Source of the DNA: Halobacillus sp. Marseille-Q1614
GTDB taxonomy: Bacteria; Bacillota; Bacilli; Bacillales; Halobacillaceae
Length of the DNA: 64,000 nucleotides
Reading direction: 5' to 3'
Assembly (NCBI RefSeq): GCF_902809865.1
Contig: NZ_CADDWH010000001.1
Span: 868,001-932,000 of the forward strand
Shown here piece after piece: positions 1-8,083 of the stretch. Each line of letters opens with the position of its first letter. Position 1 is the stretch's first letter. The notes below the pieces were generated by a model. It made no database searches, was not told where the DNA came from, and saw only the letters and a list, made by a program, of their open reading frames with translations. The position numbers and the translations under genes are program-made.

Positions 1-474
1 GAGGAAGCCTATCAAAGAACAGTTCAAAAACACTTAATCACAGGCGCAGATAAGGATTTAGTTAACAAAGGAGAACCTATTCCAAGACCTGAACCTGTTG
101 TGCAAAAAGGTGGAAAAGAATGCTGGCCAAGAAATGCAACTATTGCTGCAGAAGCAATTCGTCAAGCTTCTTATCAATGTGAGCTTGTCCCTTCTTTGCC
201 GTCTTTTACTTCTAAACAAACTGGCTATCCTTTTATGGAAGCACATCACTTAGTCCCTATGCACCTACAAAGTGAGTTTGCGGTAAGTCTAGATCAAGTA
301 GAGAATATTGTTTGTCTATCCCCCTATGCTCACCGTCTAGTGCATCATGCCTTAGATATAGAACGTGAAACAGCTTTGGAGAATTTGTTTGAAGAAAAAA
401 TAGAAGGTTTGAAACAAGTGGGAATATACATATCCTTTAATGATTTAAAAAACGCTTATCAAATCAAAAGCTAA
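1..474 (+). CDS. HNH endonuclease, C-terminal part (gene runs off the left edge)
   Basis: The frame is open from base 1 to a TAA at 472-474, giving about 157 residues of a longer protein. The visible part ends in an HNH-type nuclease core: a YQCEL segment, then an EAHHLVPM box that carries the catalytic His pair, then NIVCLSPYAHRLVHHA, which supplies the later Asn and His of the fold. This arrangement is typical of McrA-like HNH endonucleases and of stand-alone restriction nucleases. The N-terminal specificity domain lies outside the window, so the substrate cannot be named. The neighbourhood (IS remnant, KAP-like ATPase, tRNA scrap) suggests a mobile or defence setting. An internal Met at base 100 exists, but coding continues well upstream of it, so it is probably not the start. 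Confidence 0.75.
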   Translation, partial: EEAYQRTVQKHLITGADKDLVNKGEPIPRPEPVVQKGGKECWPRNATIAAEAIRQASYQCELVPSLPSFTSKQTGYPFMEAHHLVPMHLQSEFAVSLDQVENIVCLSPYAHRLVHHALDIERETALENLFEEKIEGLKQVGIYISFNDLKNAYQIKS

Positions 475-817
475 TAACGCAGTGTGAGGAGTTCCATAGG
501 ATAATCTGGTAGGTTATTTTTTTATGACTGGATTTTGACTGGATATGGTTCATAAATATTGATATCTTATTTTGCCTGATTTTAAGATAGATCGGTTATA
601 ATACCTACTATATAGGCGATTTTTACTCTCTTCATTAAGTATTTATTCCACTCAGGGAATGGGCGGCATGATGTAAGTAGACAGAAAGAGCCTCATCGTA
701 TTGGGTGAGGCTTTTTGCTTTGTTAGAGAAATAGAAGAAAAAAGACTATATTTTTTACTTATTTAAAAGGATTACATAAGGTTTTGTAGAATATATAGTT
801 CTAAAGGAGGTGTGAGA
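475..817. other. Intergenic region, 343 bases
   Basis: No gene was recognised here. The stretch is A+T-rich and contains one clear terminator hairpin at 689-716. A short word (ACTGGAT/GACTGGAT) recurs around 527-544. A plausible Shine-Dalgarno sequence for the next ORF sits at 803-810. Confidence 0.5.
689..716 (+). terminator. Rho-independent terminator
   Basis: AGCCTCA pairs with TGAGGCT across a 10-base loop and is followed by a run of five T. It lies downstream of the HNH gene, or of a lost transcript in the 475-688 gap. Confidence 0.75.
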
Positions 818-1114
818 TTGGAAAGAGTAACTATGGATTCAGGTTTTGGATATCCTTTGGACTATCCGGTTAACGGAGATATCAATATTTTATTTACAAT
901 TAAGAAGATTAAAAAGGGAGAAAATGATCGTTACATTCTTATGGAGTACTTGCCGAATTACCCCTTCTGCAAAGTCCTTCAATCGCAAATCCCCAACCTA
1001 GATAACCACGCAAAAAGCTTCTTACTTAGCAAATTGCCTGACATTGATTCAGGAAAATATGATACTTATAATCTTCTTGCCCAGAGATTATATGCCACTG
1101 AAAGAAAATATTAA
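818..1114 (+). CDS. Small hypothetical protein, 98 aa
   Basis: A TTG at 818 is chosen as start because AAAGGAGG (803-810) sits seven bases upstream. The in-frame GTG at 812 is too close to that site. The product is soluble and mixed-charge, with no signal peptide or membrane segment. It contains an ILFTIKKIKKGENDRYILMEYLP stretch that looks like a folded beta-rich core. I do not recognise the family. A terminator follows directly at 1119-1146, so this is a complete single-gene unit within the decayed island. Translation is supported mainly by the strong ribosome binding site. Confidence 0.5.
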   Translation: MERVTMDSGFGYPLDYPVNGDINILFTIKKIKKGENDRYILMEYLPNYPFCKVLQSQIPNLDNHAKSFLLSKLPDIDSGKYDTYNLLAQRLYATERKY

Positions 1115-1118
1115 TAGA

Positions 1119-1146
1119 AAGCTCACCTAAATGGTGGGCTTTTTAT
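1119..1146 (+). terminator. Rho-independent terminator
   Basis: AGCTCACC pairs with GGTGGGCT (one G-T pair) across a TAAAT loop and is followed by a T-rich tract. It closes the small hypothetical gene. Confidence 0.75.
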
Positions 1147-1155
1147 TTTGTAACT

Positions 1156-1400
1156 AACGCAATGGGTGAGCTTGTGCAGCTCTTAAAAACGGAAGAATAC
1201 CTGAATAAATCAAAGGTGCAACTCAAACGAATGAGAAATGCCGACCCAACAATCCTCTGAAAAAGATGCAATCGATGATTGCCTTGTGTAATAAACTGAT
1301 AAGAATATTGTTTGCCATCAGTAAGAAACAATTTGAGTTTAGTGAAGAGAAGATGTTAAGAGATATTCCTCATATGAAAGAATTGCAGACAGCAGCTTAA
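1156..1400 (+). pseudogene. IS110-family transposase, C-terminal remnant with frameshift
   Basis: Only the end of the gene survives. One frame is open from about 1156 and stops at a TGA near 1260. A second frame then begins at 1266 and reads MQSMIALCNKLIRILFAIS, ending in KELQTAA and a TAA at 1398-1400. An 'A..NKL.RI.FA' helix followed by a charged tail is the usual C-terminus of IS110 transposases (DEDD/Transposase_20 type). The frame change and the missing N-terminal RuvC-like domain mean the element is dead. The non-coding DNA that follows may be the element's own right end. Confidence 0.7.
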
Positions 1401-1860
1401 TTTTTTGTAGTCATAGTTATCTTAGCTATATAGACATTTGAAGCACGAATTAGTCAGTCAAACCAACTAACCTACGGACATTGACCCTGCAGGGCAGCAT
1501 TTACTGACATCCACCTCATGGAAAGGTTGTACGAAGGAATTTTAGAGCATTGACTCTGTGAGACATGGGAGGGTTCACCTCCATGAAAATTGTGGACATC
1601 CATAAATGCGATTATAAGTTAATCACAACCCAAAATTTAAAGAAACTAGCAATTGGGTGTACACTGTCAGGCTCTGAAAATCCATAATTATACATAAATA
1701 CAACTGAATTCCATCATTTAAATACAGTCTATATACGAACGACTATGAAATTCTGAGAAAACTGGAGAAATCGTAAGATTTTCCTTTCTTTATAGAGGGA
1801 GTTACCTGTAAGACTTGAAATTGAGATACCAGTTAGATTTTTCGAAAATTAAATATAGGC
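1401..1860. other. Non-coding tail of the IS110 remnant and A+T-rich DNA
   Basis: No ORF is supported. The first part (about 1477-1610) contains two imperfect direct copies of a roughly 65-base unit: CATTGACCCTGCAGG plus CCACCTCATGGAAAGGTTGT, then CATTGACTCTGTGAG plus TTCACCTCCATGAAAATTGT. IS110 elements carry long structured non-coding ends, so this is probably a leftover end. The rest, up to the terminator at 1857, shows nothing recognisable. Confidence 0.5.
1479..1593 (+). repeat. Two imperfect tandem repeats in the IS110 non-coding end
   Basis: Unit 1 (1479-1530) and unit 2 (1548-1593) share a CATTGAC.CTG head and a CACCTC..ATG.AAA..TTGT tail, 63-69 bases apart. They lie just downstream of the transposase scrap. 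They may be part of the guide RNA-encoding end that IS110 elements use, but this is inferred from position and repeat structure only. Confidence 0.45.
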
Positions 1861-1891
1861 GATATCCTTAACGGGTTATCTCCTTTTTTTT
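1857..1891 (+). terminator. Rho-independent terminator upstream of the ATPase operon
   Basis: AGGCGATATCC pairs imperfectly with GGGTTATCTCCT across a short loop and is followed by eight T residues. It separates the IS remnant from the KAP-like ATPase operon. Confidence 0.65.
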
Positions 1892-2011
1892 ATGCACTAT
1901 TCGTTCGGTATATTAGTACAAATAAAATTATGATATCATTAAGAGTGGAATTACTTTCCATATTTAGTGGTTTTATTAGTGTCCATAGTAACTTTAATTT
2001 GGAGGCTGTTT

Positions 2012-3733
2012 ATGAAAGCAAATGAAATAGTTTCAGTATTAAATAATTTTAAAGATTCAAGTTATCAAAGGGTATTTATAGATGGTACTTGGGGAATAGG
2101 GAAGACAAAATATGTTTTAGATTTTAAGGATGCACATTCAGATGCATGTTATGTATCCTTATTTGGAAAAAAAGATATAGAAAGTATAATTCAAGAAATA
2201 TATTTTCAGATTATTGATAGCGTTCCAAACGGTAAATTTAAAAAATACTATAGGAAGGTAAGGGAAAAATTTAATAATGTCGATATCGCATTTCATGGCT
2301 TGACTATTTCAGTTCCTCTTATAGAGAAATTGCATTCAACCTTGTATAAAGAGTTAGACAAGAAAGGTACATATGTAATTATATTTGATGATTTAGAAAG
2401 AAAACATCATGACTTAGATATTAAGGAAATATTGGGATTGATTGATAGTCTTGCTAAAATAGAAAATATAAAAACGGTGCTAATTGCAGCTACTGACCAG
2501 CTTGAAGAAGATGAAGAAACCTTTAATAATTATAAGGAAAAAGCCATTGATAGGACTTATACAATAGAGGAATATGCAGATGAAGCTCCCATTAATATTC
2601 TTGGTGAAGAAGTATGGAAGGTGATAGGTAAACTAGCGGAAAACTTTGATTTTAGTAATTTGAGGACATTTGAAAAAACAAACCTATTTCTTAAAGAAGT
2701 AATTGGAGTTATTGGGGAAGACGATTTTACTGATAAATTTACAAAAGATGATGTTTACAGAATGTGCTTTGCAACTGTGTTTTTTAAAATTGAACAAAAA
2801 GGTGAAATGAAATTACTAAATAGTAATAATGATAATAGCAAAATTATGAATGCTTATTATACAGAGGACAAAAGTGGAGTCGTAGAATACTTAGATAATT
2901 ATATTCTAAGAAATTCTTTAGATAATGTTAGGAGTAAGAATGTTTTACACCTTATTAAAGACTGGTATGATTCGGGTACATTTTCAAAAGAAAATATTAT
3001 AAGGTTAATTAATTTAATTAATAGTTATGAAGAGAAGCCAAAAAATTTCTATTCATCCGAAGAGGAAATAGTAGAAGTTATTAACCATTCAAGAGAGTAT
3101 ATTAAAAATCTAGACGAAACTCAATCCATAGATGATATTGTTTCAAATCTCCAAACTGCTTTTCCTTGGTGTGAGATACTGTCTATTAAGTTTGGGATTA
3201 GTAATGAGGAAATCGTAAATAGGGTAAAAACGAATATTACTAATCATATCAACATAGAAAAAACTATTTACGAAAATGAAATTGATTTATGGCAGTTTCA
3301 TGTTGAAAGTGAAGAAGCAAAAACTGTCTTTAAGTTGATAAACGAAGCAATAAAAGCTGAATATTATGACCAGTTGTTAAACCAAATAAAAGATTCCTTT
3401 GATCAAAAGTCGTACCAAAATTATTCTTATTTAAGAAAACTTGCCGATTCGATAAGTTCAACTAAGGTAAGTTCAATTCAAAATAACGTATTAAAAAGTT
3501 TAGATGACAATGATTTCTTTTTTCCGGTCCCTTCAGGGAAGATTACCGACGAACAATGGCAATGGTGTCATCTCATTGTTAGTCTTATAGCAACTATTCA
3601 ACAAAATTGGGGTCAAGCGGGTTATTTTGGAGTTTTTTCTGCTTATATTTCTAGCTTAGAAATCACCCAAAAAGATAAAATGCTTCAACATAGGTTAAAA
3701 CAGCTTTTCGGAAAGGACATCGAATTAGGATAG
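2012..3733 (+). CDS. KAP-like P-loop ATPase, 573 aa, first gene of a two-gene operon
   Basis: The start is ATG 2012, with GGAGG at 2001-2005 correctly spaced; the longer frame from 1967 lacks such a site. Residues 25-32 (GTWGIGKT) are a Walker A loop and 122-130 (VIIFDDLER) a Walker B strand with two Asp. TVLIAATD follows as a sensor-like strand. The 'FDDLER' pattern is typical of KAP and related STAND-type NTPases found in antiphage modules. The remaining ~400 residues are helical, with no membrane segment, and I do not recognise a domain there. The DNA is visibly more A+T-rich than the backbone. The stop is five bases from the next gene, so the two are co-transcribed. A defence role is inference. 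Confidence 0.7.
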   Translation: MKANEIVSVLNNFKDSSYQRVFIDGTWGIGKTKYVLDFKDAHSDACYVSLFGKKDIESIIQEIYFQIIDSVPNGKFKKYYRKVREKFNNVDIAFHGLTISVPLIEKLHSTLYKELDKKGTYVIIFDDLERKHHDLDIKEILGLIDSLAKIENIKTVLIAATDQLEEDEETFNNYKEKAIDRTYTIEEYADEAPINILGEEVWKVIGKLAENFDFSNLRTFEKTNLFLKEVIGVIGEDDFTDKFTKDDVYRMCFATVFFKIEQKGEMKLLNSNNDNSKIMNAYYTEDKSGVVEYLDNYILRNSLDNVRSKNVLHLIKDWYDSGTFSKENIIRLINLINSYEEKPKNFYSSEEEIVEVINHSREYIKNLDETQSIDDIVSNLQTAFPWCEILSIKFGISNEEIVNRVKTNITNHINIEKTIYENEIDLWQFHVESEEAKTVFKLINEAIKAEYYDQLLNQIKDSFDQKSYQNYSYLRKLADSISSTKVSSIQNNVLKSLDDNDFFFPVPSGKITDEQWQWCHLIVSLIATIQQNWGQAGYFGVFSAYISSLEITQKDKMLQHRLKQLFGKDIELG

Positions 3734-3738
3734 AAAGG

Positions 3739-4605
3739 TTGTCGTGGATATTGGATAAACGAAAAGGTAAATCAAATAACGCTAATATTGAAAAAAGAGA
3801 ATTACACTTTCATTTACATTTACGCCCTAGTTTAAAAGAAGACTATATACGTATTTTCAATGTTTTAGCAGATAACCATACCCGTATGTATAAAGCGGTA
3901 TACGAAAGGTTGGAGACTCATACGAATGAGGTAGCAGACGAATTTAAGGAAGAAGCATTAAGTGGACAAAATACCAGCATTCCGAAGTACACTGATTATG
4001 GTGATTATATGGAAGCAGTACAAGATTATGTATTTGAACGACTTGATGAACAATTCCTTATGCACTATCAATTTGAACTAATGTCTTTAAGTAATCTATA
4101 CCAAGTATTTGAACAACAAATAAGGCAATGGCTATTTGAAGAAATGACTCATAATGAAAATCAGTCTATAAATCAAGTTAAATTTTACCTTGAAAATAAT
4201 AAGGGTGAAGATGTCTATGGTGAGTTTTACAGTAATTTCAGGAAACTTACTAATTTACTTAGAGAATTAAAGTTAACATTTACGGATTTGTTTGGAGATG
4301 AAGAACTTATTGTAGAAACAGACATATGGAAAACTATCCGGGAATGTAATCTGTTATCAAATACATTTAAACATGGCAGTGGTGGTGCTGCTTCAAATTT
4401 ATATGATTTATATCCCCAATACTTTGAAAAAGTAGATGAAACTCGTCTTATGGATTTGTACCGTACAACTAACTTAGAAAGGGTATTGGCTGTTAATAAA
4501 ATATCCTTTAAAAAATATTGCAATTCTATGAAAAAATTTTGGGAAAAAATGAAGGAACATCAATATGGAAAAGTAATGGGAAATGTTGATATTTCTTCGG
4601 AATAG
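3739..4605 (+). CDS. Partner protein of the KAP-like ATPase, HEPN-like motif, up to 288 aa
   Basis: The frame opens with TTG 3739, directly abutting a GAAAGG site. TTG 3751 has better spacing, so the start is uncertain. The protein is mostly helical, with a His-rich N-terminal strand (ELHFHLHLRP) and a segment near residues 205-225 containing R.CNLLSNTFKHGSGG followed by L...YP.YF. Families with an 'N..KHG.G.S..L' pattern are often helical HEPN-like proteins in toxin or defence loci, but the strict R-x4-6-H RNase motif is not clear here. It sits five bases after the ATPase gene and is followed by a terminator, so the unit is exactly two genes. Function is unknown; an effector role is inference. 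Confidence 0.6.
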   Translation: MSWILDKRKGKSNNANIEKRELHFHLHLRPSLKEDYIRIFNVLADNHTRMYKAVYERLETHTNEVADEFKEEALSGQNTSIPKYTDYGDYMEAVQDYVFERLDEQFLMHYQFELMSLSNLYQVFEQQIRQWLFEEMTHNENQSINQVKFYLENNKGEDVYGEFYSNFRKLTNLLRELKLTFTDLFGDEELIVETDIWKTIRECNLLSNTFKHGSGGAASNLYDLYPQYFEKVDETRLMDLYRTTNLERVLAVNKISFKKYCNSMKKFWEKMKEHQYGKVMGNVDISSE

Positions 4606-4622
4606 AATAAATTACCAAAAAG

Positions 4623-4653
4623 AAGCCAAGGGTAGTGTTCCCAAGGCTTTTTT
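4623..4653 (+). terminator. Terminator of the two-gene ATPase operon
   Basis: AAGCCAAGGG pairs with CCCAAGGCTT, with a small internal A-A mismatch, and is followed by six T residues. It starts 17 bases after the stop of the partner gene. Confidence 0.75.
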
Positions 4654-5050
4654 CGAGTTGGTGTATGTAAATACACTTAATTCAAGAGAAGAATTAAAAT
4701 TTATAAAAGTAGAGAGGCTTCGCTTCCTCCTTCACGAGGGCCAACAGCCAAAATTAAATCGGGTGTGAATGAGGAAGCAAGTGCCAACTCAGGGTCATGA
4801 TCTACATGCTTGGATCAAACATACAAAGTGTCTTTCTGGGACTCCGGATCAAACTGGAAATTCCTCTAGGAAGAGCTCTTATTAGTATTATACGAGGGGG
4901 TTTTAACAGAATAATAACGAAACTAACTCTTGGGGCAGATTTGGGGCAGAATTTTATTATTTGTGCCCCAAATTCTTTATTTTAAATTGGGTTAGATACC
5001 AGAGATGATTGAATTAACAGGGTTTTAAGCTATTCAGTGCTTTTTAATTA
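4654..5050. other. Non-coding right end of island A
   Basis: No gene is supported. Short open frames here have no ribosome binding site and no protein-like pattern. The notable content is a cluster of TTGGGGCA words at 4930-4971, just before the tRNA scrap. Confidence 0.5.
4930..4971 (+). repeat. TTGGGGCAGA direct repeats plus inverted copy near the tRNA scrap
   Basis: TTGGGGCAGA occurs at 4930-4939 and 4941-4950, and its inverse TGCCCCAA at 4964-4971. Clustered short repeats next to an attachment site are what tyrosine recombinases use as arm-type binding sites. No integrase gene is visible in the window, so the role is inferred. Confidence 0.4.
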
Positions 5051-5055
5051 GGGTC

Positions 5056-5110
5056 CCCCCAACAGCCTTCTAAGCTGTGGGTCGGTAGTTCGAATCTCTC
5101 CTGGGACGCT
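5056..5110 (+). pseudogene. 3' half of tRNA-Arg(TCT), degenerate; putative att remnant 1
   Basis: ACAGC-CTTCTAA-GCTGT forms a perfect five-base-pair anticodon arm with anticodon TCT. It is followed by a variable loop, a T arm around GTTCGAATC, and an acceptor strand ending in GGGACGC. The D arm and 5' acceptor strand are missing, so it is a tRNA fragment rather than a gene. A terminator follows, as after a real tRNA. The same fragment recurs at 15563-15610 in the same direction. A 3'-half tRNA copy is the classic footprint of integration into a tRNA gene. Confidence 0.7.
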
Positions 5111-5117
5111 AACTAAC

Positions 5118-5158
5118 AAAACGCTGAAACCCTTGTGTATCAATGGATTCAGCGTTTT
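5118..5158 (+). terminator. Terminator after tRNA scrap 1
   Basis: AAAACGCTGAA pairs with TTCAGCGTTTT over a 19-base loop. It probably belonged to the original tRNA transcript and was carried along in the duplicated attachment segment. Confidence 0.7.
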
Positions 5159-5163
5159 GTCGT

Positions 5164-5286
5164 TTAGGAAGCGAATTCATTGATAACAAATCTTTTATTA
5201 AGCGCTCCCATATGTAAGGCTTTTTCTACCACATACCCGAATATTTCACCTTCATAGTCGAACTGGCAATCAAGTACAGTGATCCG
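5164..5286 (-). pseudogene. Possible remnant of larC (nickel insertion protein)
   Basis: On the minus strand a 40-codon frame reads ITVLDCQFDYEGEIFGYVVE and continues KALHMGAL before it drifts and stops. LarC proteins carry a conserved 'T..DD..GE..GY..E.L...GALD' segment in the C-terminal half, and the spacing matches. The 'DD' is changed and the downstream 'TPI.MKK' motif is gone. This would be a decayed scrap lying next to larA but on the opposite strand. The match is short and made by eye. Confidence 0.35.
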
Positions 5287-5368
5287 ATTTGGTTATCTGA
5301 CTTTTTGCTCTTTTCAGAAATGTAAACGCTGTATTATGTTACACTAAGTAAATGTAAGGAGGGAAGCT

Positions 5369-6631
5369 ATGAAAACAGAGATTCTGTATGGAAAAGACGG
5401 TTTGCGAGTTAATTTACCAGACGATTCATTAATTATAGAGCCAAAAAATTTACCGAAAATGGAAGATGAAAAGGAAGCTGTGAGAAAGGCTTTGAGGGAG
5501 CCAATTGGGACAGCTCCTTTAAAAGATCTGGTTGCATCTACGGACATTGTATCGATTGTGATTAGTGATATTACACGTCCCACCCCGAACCATATCCTTG
5601 TCCCATTATTGATTGAAGAAATGGATCACGTCCCCTTAGAGAATTTCGTCATTATTAACGGAACGGGGACTCATCGTGACCAAACAAGAGATGAATTTGT
5701 TCAGATGTTGGGCGAGTGGGTCGTCGATAATATCCGAATTGTGAACAATAAATGTCATGATAAGGAGCAGCTCGTCAATCTTGGAAAGAGTAAGTTTGGA
5801 TGTGATATCTATTTAAACAAAGATTATGTAGAATCTGACTTTCGAATTGTAACCGGTTTTATTGAGCCGCATTTTTTTGCAGGATTTTCAGGAGGTCCAA
5901 AAGGAGTTATGCCGGGAATTGCAGGAATTGAAACTATTATGACCTTCCATAATGCCCGGATGATTGGGGATCCCTTATCGACTTGGGGCAACATGGTGAA
6001 TAATCCAGTTCAGGATATGACCCGTGAAATCAACAGCTATTGTAAACCTGATTTCATGCTTAACGTCACGTTGAACCGCGAGAAAGACATTACGCAAGTT
6101 TTCGCTGGTGAATTATATGAAGCTCATGATAGAGGCTGTGCGTTTGCTAAAGAACATTCGATGTATAAGTGTGAAGACCGGTTCGATGTTGCCCTTGTAT
6201 CCAACTCCGGCTATCCGCTGGATCAGAACTTATATCAGGCAGTAAAAGGCATGAGTGCCGCCCACAAAATAGTTAAAGAAGGGGGAGCCATCATTGTAGC
6301 TGCCGAGTGTTCCGATGGACTCCCTGATCATGGTAACTACTCGAAGATTTTTGATATGGCGGAAACTCCTCAAGAATTGCTGGACATGATTAATGACCCT
6401 GAGTTCAAAATGTTTGATCAATGGCAGGTGCAGAAGCAAGCCGTTGTTCAGGTATGGGCGGACGTATACATTTATTCAACTCTTACGGATGAACAAGTCA
6501 GAGGGGCGATGCTGCATCCAATAGATTCAATTGAACAGACGATACAAGATCTGAAGGAAACGTATGGGGAAGATATGAGTATAGCCGTGCTTCCATTAGG
6601 TCCGCTGACGATCCCCTTTGTAGAAGAATAA
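5369..6631 (+). CDS. larA: Nickel-pincer-dependent lactate racemase family protein, 420 aa
   Basis: LarA family enzymes racemise or epimerise 2-hydroxyacids by hydride transfer to a covalently bound nickel-pincer nucleotide. The key residues of Lactobacillus LarA are all present at a constant offset: His102 in NGTGTHR, His168 and Lys178 in GFIEPHFFAGFSGGPKG, and His194 in TFHNARMIGDP (H108, H174, K184 and H200 in L. plantarum). Length is normal and there is no signal peptide. ATG 5369 follows TAAGGAGGG. larE is 23 bases downstream, so the two form an operon. larB and larC are not in the window. The family includes malate and sugar-acid epimerases, so the substrate may not be lactate. The sugar operon next door leaves a sugar acid possible. 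Confidence 0.88.
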   Translation: MKTEILYGKDGLRVNLPDDSLIIEPKNLPKMEDEKEAVRKALREPIGTAPLKDLVASTDIVSIVISDITRPTPNHILVPLLIEEMDHVPLENFVIINGTGTHRDQTRDEFVQMLGEWVVDNIRIVNNKCHDKEQLVNLGKSKFGCDIYLNKDYVESDFRIVTGFIEPHFFAGFSGGPKGVMPGIAGIETIMTFHNARMIGDPLSTWGNMVNNPVQDMTREINSYCKPDFMLNVTLNREKDITQVFAGELYEAHDRGCAFAKEHSMYKCEDRFDVALVSNSGYPLDQNLYQAVKGMSAAHKIVKEGGAIIVAAECSDGLPDHGNYSKIFDMAETPQELLDMINDPEFKMFDQWQVQKQAVVQVWADVYIYSTLTDEQVRGAMLHPIDSIEQTIQDLKETYGEDMSIAVLPLGPLTIPFVEE

Positions 6632-6654
6632 ATAAAGAAAAGGTGGTAAGATCT

Positions 6655-7506
6655 ATGAATACTGCTCTTGAAGAGAAGAATCACTATTTAAGCGAAGTTT
6701 TTTCTAAGATGAATCGAGTTCTTGTGGCCTTCTCAGGTGGAGTGGATAGTACATTAGTGTTAAAGCGCGCTCAGCAGGAGCTGGGATCTTCCAATGTGCT
6801 GGCGGTGGTCGTCGCCTCTGAATTATTCCGAAAAGAGGAATTTGAAGGTGCAGTGCAATTGGCCAAGGATATGGGGGTTAGGGTTCACGAAACGGAAATA
6901 AGTGAACTCGATGACGAAGCAATTGTCGCCAATAATTCTGACAGCTGGTATTATAGCAAGAAACTCCTCTACACGCATTTGAATCAATTAGCTGATGAAT
7001 GGGGTTATGATTATGTTCTGGACGGAATGATTATGGATGATGAAGAAGATTTCCGCCCAGGTTTAAAAGCGAGAAATGAATTAGGCATCCGAAGTGTACT
7101 TCAGGAATCAAACATGTATAAGCATGAAGTTCGCGAACTATCCAAACATCTTGGTTTGCCCGTTTGGAGTAAATCTGCTTCCTGCAGTCTGGCTTCTCGG
7201 ATCCCCTATGGAACGGAACTAGATAAGGAAAAAATTGAGCAGGTCGATCAGGCTGAAAAGTTTGTCACACAGCTTGGTTTTGATCCCGTTCGTGTCCGTC
7301 ATCATGGGAATGTGGCAAGAATAGAAGTAACTCCGGATAAGGTTGGAGAATTGATTGCCTATCGTGAGCAGATCCGCTCTAAACTCCAATCCCTTGGGTT
7401 CCAATACGTATCTATTGACCTTGAAGGTTATAGAACAGGAAGTATGAACGAAGTACTAGTAGAAAAATCGATTAATAAAGTTGTGAGTAAGGTGGAAATA
7501 GGATAG
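6655..7506 (+). CDS. larE: ATP-dependent sacrificial sulfur transferase LarE, 283 aa
   Basis: LarE adenylates the biscarboxylated pyridinium nucleotide and donates sulfur from its own cysteine to make the nickel-pincer cofactor for LarA. An SGGVDS PP-loop lies at residues 27-32. Cys177, in WSKSASCSLASRIPYG, matches the sacrificial Cys176 of L. plantarum LarE. Only this Cys is seen in the active-site motif, arguing for the single-Cys rather than the [4Fe-4S] type. ATG 6655 follows AAAGGTGG; the in-frame GTG at 6643 lies within that site. It is co-transcribed with larA. LarB and LarC, also needed for the cofactor, must be elsewhere in the genome if LarA is active. Confidence 0.88.
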   Translation: MNTALEEKNHYLSEVFSKMNRVLVAFSGGVDSTLVLKRAQQELGSSNVLAVVVASELFRKEEFEGAVQLAKDMGVRVHETEISELDDEAIVANNSDSWYYSKKLLYTHLNQLADEWGYDYVLDGMIMDDEEDFRPGLKARNELGIRSVLQESNMYKHEVRELSKHLGLPVWSKSASCSLASRIPYGTELDKEKIEQVDQAEKFVTQLGFDPVRVRHHGNVARIEVTPDKVGELIAYREQIRSKLQSLGFQYVSIDLEGYRTGSMNEVLVEKSINKVVSKVEIG

Positions 7507-8083
7507 ATTAAAGAGCTCATAATAGATAGTGTGAGTAGGATCTTTAAAACTAAAGTTTTCTTCTTTTGTATGGAGTAGGAACCCCTATAATGACGGCATT
7601 GTCAAAGCATTTTCTTTTAAGGAGTGCTAGTGATAATGCCCTTTTATTTTTGCCAAATGATCTCATTGGGATCAAAATTACATCCCTTTGTTCAATGACC
7701 CTGTTATTAGGAATTCATTAAAAATTCTCTGTATTTAACGGTGGGTGCACTTTTTGAAGAAGATCTATTGTAAGCCGGTCTTGCTATCAACGGCTGTTCT
7801 TTGAATTTTGTGAGTCCTGATCTATGATTTTAACTATGGATTAGTCAATAGCTTCCTCATTAATTTTTGACTGGAGAACTGACTTATTTATAGGCGGGTG
7901 AAGTAGAAACGATATTACTCGCGGTCATTGTCGTAGCTGCCTTCCAGTATATTGGTAAGTTACAAATCCTGTTCAAAAAAAGAATTTATTTTATTTGTCT
8001 TTTGATTACCTTTACCTTTCTAAACTGCGTCATTCTATGAATGAGATGAAATAGGGACTTTCTCTTTTACATGTATTATTATA
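7507..8083. other. Intergenic region with possible decayed membrane-protein gene
   Basis: No intact gene is present. Short stretches read like protein fragments: a frame near 7590-7720 (LSKHFLLRSASDNALLFLPN) and a hydrophobic one near 7895-8038 (AGEVETILLAVIVVAAFQYI). Stops and frame changes interrupt them. They may be scraps of a transporter gene that once sat between larE and the regulator. I cannot name the family. Confidence 0.4.

Noticed and set aside
4583-4768. 61-codon frame overlapping the end of the KAP-partner gene
   Set aside because: It crosses the terminator hairpin and has no ribosome site.
4797-4985. 62-codon open frame before the tRNA scrap
   Set aside because: No ribosome site and no protein-like pattern; it covers the TTGGGGCA repeats.
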